Below are positions 5,314-6,669 of a stretch of DNA of 6,669 bases, one piece after another. Where the stretch lies: NCBI GenBank assembly GCA_003517285.1, contig DPAW01000067.1:1-6669 (forward strand), given 5' to 3'. This stretch comes from Verrucomicrobiales bacterium. Lineage in GTDB: Bacteria; Verrucomicrobiota; Verrucomicrobiia; Limisphaerales; UBA1100. Each line of letters begins with the position of its first letter. Within the stretch, counting starts at the first letter, position 1. The notes beneath the pieces were generated by a model that was not told where the DNA came from, ran no database searches, and saw nothing but the letters and a program-made list of their open reading frames with translations. The translations under genes and the position numbers were made by a program.

Positions 5314-6669
5314 TTAAAGCGAAATCACCTTTACGTTGGTGATCTCTGAATCTTGGGCCACGTTGTCCAGTAGGGCTGCTGGGGGGGCGTGATCCAGATT
5401 CAGCAGCATCAGTGCCTCGCCGCCCTCCTCGTCACGGTTCAGGCTCATGTTGGCGATGTTCACCTGATGCTCGCCCATCAGTGAGCCAATGTAGCCCACC
5501 ATCCCGGGTTTGTCGACGTTATTCATGAGGAACAACACGCCTTCAGCGGCAGCTTCCACGTTGCGGTCGTTGATACGCACGATGCGCGATTGGCCACCGA
5601 AGAAGGTGCCGGCGGCGGACACCAAACTGCCGTCTTCGGCCGTGGCTTCCACGTGCATCCATTCCGCGTAATCGGGTCCTTCATGGGCTTTCACTTCCTC
5701 TACCATGATGCCCAGTGAACTAGCCATGGCGCGGACGTTAACTTGATTGGCCTCGTTGCCGCCGGCGGATTCCAAGAAGCCCTTGATCACAAACCGCGTT
5801 ACCGGATCAGCCGGAACTTCGGCTGCTTTGCCGCCGTAGGTAATCTTCAATTGCTTGTTCCGTTGGGAACCCAGTTGGGCCACCAGTTTGCCAAGCTTCT
5901 CGCCCAAATCGAGATACGGTTTCACTGTCTCATAAGCCTTGGCGTCGAGGCTAGGCATGTTCACTGCGTTACGCACGGCGCCATTGACGAGAAAATCAGT
6001 AATCGCTTCGGCGACTTCAATGCCCACGCTTTCCTGCGCCTCTTTGGTGCTCGCGCCGAGGTGCGGAGTCATCACGATATTGGGCTCGGTGCGCAATGGC
6101 GAATCTTCGGGGCACGGCTCGGTCTCGTAAACGTCCAGTGCACACCCGCCCACTTTGCCGCTCTGCACGGCTGCCACGATGTCGGTTTCGTTGATGATTC
6201 CTCCGCGGGCGCAATTCACGAGAAACACGCCGTCTTTCATCCGAGCAATGCTCTCGGCATTGATCATGTCTCGCGTCTGGTCGGTCAGCGGCATATGCAC
6301 GGTGATGAAATCCGAGCGCTCCATGAGCTCATCGAGCTCCAATAATTCTACCTGCAATTCCCGCGCTTTGCTCAGGGACAGAAAGGGATCATACGCCAAC
6401 ACGCGCATGCCAAAGGCAATTGCCCGGCGGGCCACTTGGCCTCCGATCCGGCCCATGCCGCAAATGCCGAGCGTCTTGCCGCTCAGCTCCGTGCCGGCAT
6501 ATTTCTTGCGATCCCATTTGCCGCCTTTCATGGAGAGATGCGCCTGAGGAATATTCCGGGCCAGCGCCATCATCATGGAAAAAGTCAATTCAGCGGTGGA
6601 GATAGTGTTGCCCGCAGGCGTATTCATCACCACGATCCCCTTGGTGGTGGCGTAATCCACATCCACATT
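5314..6669 (-). CDS. serA: D-3-phosphoglycerate dehydrogenase, long form, N-terminus cut by window edge
   Basis: SerA oxidises 3-phosphoglycerate to 3-phosphohydroxypyruvate with NAD+, the first committed step of serine synthesis. The 451 visible residues start at NVDVDYATTKG; about 75-80 residues are missing, giving a whole protein near 530, the long ASB-plus-ACT type. Numbering from the first visible residue, the nucleotide-binding loop GICGMGRIGG is at 68-77, with the acidic YDPF at 93-96. Active-site residues are Arg155 (NCARGG), Glu184 (YETEP) and His203 (PHLGAST), the last two forming the catalytic pair of this dehydrogenase family. An ASB (allosteric substrate-binding) domain occupies about 240-375. 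A C-terminal ACT domain at about 378-451 (LFLMNNVDKPGMVGYIG onward) is the usual site of serine feedback. The window ends inside the gene, so its start and promoter are not visible. The downstream gene is the exported isomerase. Confidence 0.96.
   Translation of the reverse strand, partial: NVDVDYATTKGIVVMNTPAGNTISTAELTFSMMMALARNIPQAHLSMKGGKWDRKKYAGTELSGKTLGICGMGRIGGQVARRAIAFGMRVLAYDPFLSLSKARELQVELLELDELMERSDFITVHMPLTDQTRDMINAESIARMKDGVFLVNCARGGIINETDIVAAVQSGKVGGCALDVYETEPCPEDSPLRTEPNIVMTPHLGASTKEAQESVGIEVAEAITDFLVNGAVRNAVNMPSLDAKAYETVKPYLDLGEKLGKLVAQLGSQRNKQLKITYGGKAAEVPADPVTRFVIKGFLESAGGNEANQVNVRAMASSLGIMVEEVKAHEGPDYAEWMHVEATAEDGSLVSAAGTFFGGQSRIVRINDRNVEAAAEGVLFLMNNVDKPGMVGYIGSLMGEHQVNIANMSLNRDEEGGEALMLLNLDHAPPAALLDNVAQDSEITNVKVISL

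Noticed and set aside
5743..6345. 200-codon plus-strand open frame opposite serA
   Set aside because: It lies entirely inside the catalytic and ASB coding region of serA and its translation has no recognisable motif.
1..6669. CRISPR array, insertion sequence, tRNA/rRNA, attachment site or defence system
   Set aside because: No regularly spaced repeats, transposase motifs, terminal repeats, RNA gene signatures or defence-type proteins are visible; coding sequence fills nearly the whole window with housekeeping genes.

Overview
This 6.7-kb window is a compact stretch of ordinary bacterial housekeeping genes. I see no mobile element, CRISPR array, phage gene, tRNA or rRNA. The host looks Gram-negative: there is a parvulin-type isomerase with a signal peptide and a membrane-anchored coiled-coil protein with a long exported part. 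A stand-alone DUF1844 protein, an A/P/E-rich tailed coiled-coil protein and this mix of neighbours suggest the PVC group, perhaps Verrucomicrobiota. That placement is an inference from gene content and not a proven assignment.

Layout, left to right. On the minus strand, a probable four-gene unit runs from 3681 down to the left edge: a membrane-anchored coiled-coil protein of unknown function (3681-2584), moaA (2558-1500, molybdenum cofactor step 1), metF (1457-570, methylenetetrahydrofolate reductase) and coaE (573-1, dephospho-CoA kinase, cut by the window edge a few residues before its end). The gaps are 25 bp, 42 bp and a 4-bp ATGA overlap. A 158-bp divergent intergenic region (3682-3839) separates this unit from a plus-strand DUF1844 gene (3840-4319). 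That gene ends 3 bp from the stop codon of an exported parvulin-like peptidyl-prolyl isomerase on the minus strand (5294-4323). The isomerase lies 19 bp downstream of serA (5314 to the right edge, truncated at its N-terminus), so serA and the isomerase gene are probably co-transcribed.

The enzymes belong to separate core pathways: coenzyme A, one-carbon/methionine, Moco and serine synthesis. SerA feeds serine, the main one-carbon donor, into the folate pool that MetF reduces, but this is a general metabolic link and the two genes are in different transcription units. The least understood parts are the coiled-coil protein, the DUF1844 protein, an 18-residue insertion in MoaA, and the unusual start region of moaA. 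I find no convincing evidence for a new multi-gene system here.
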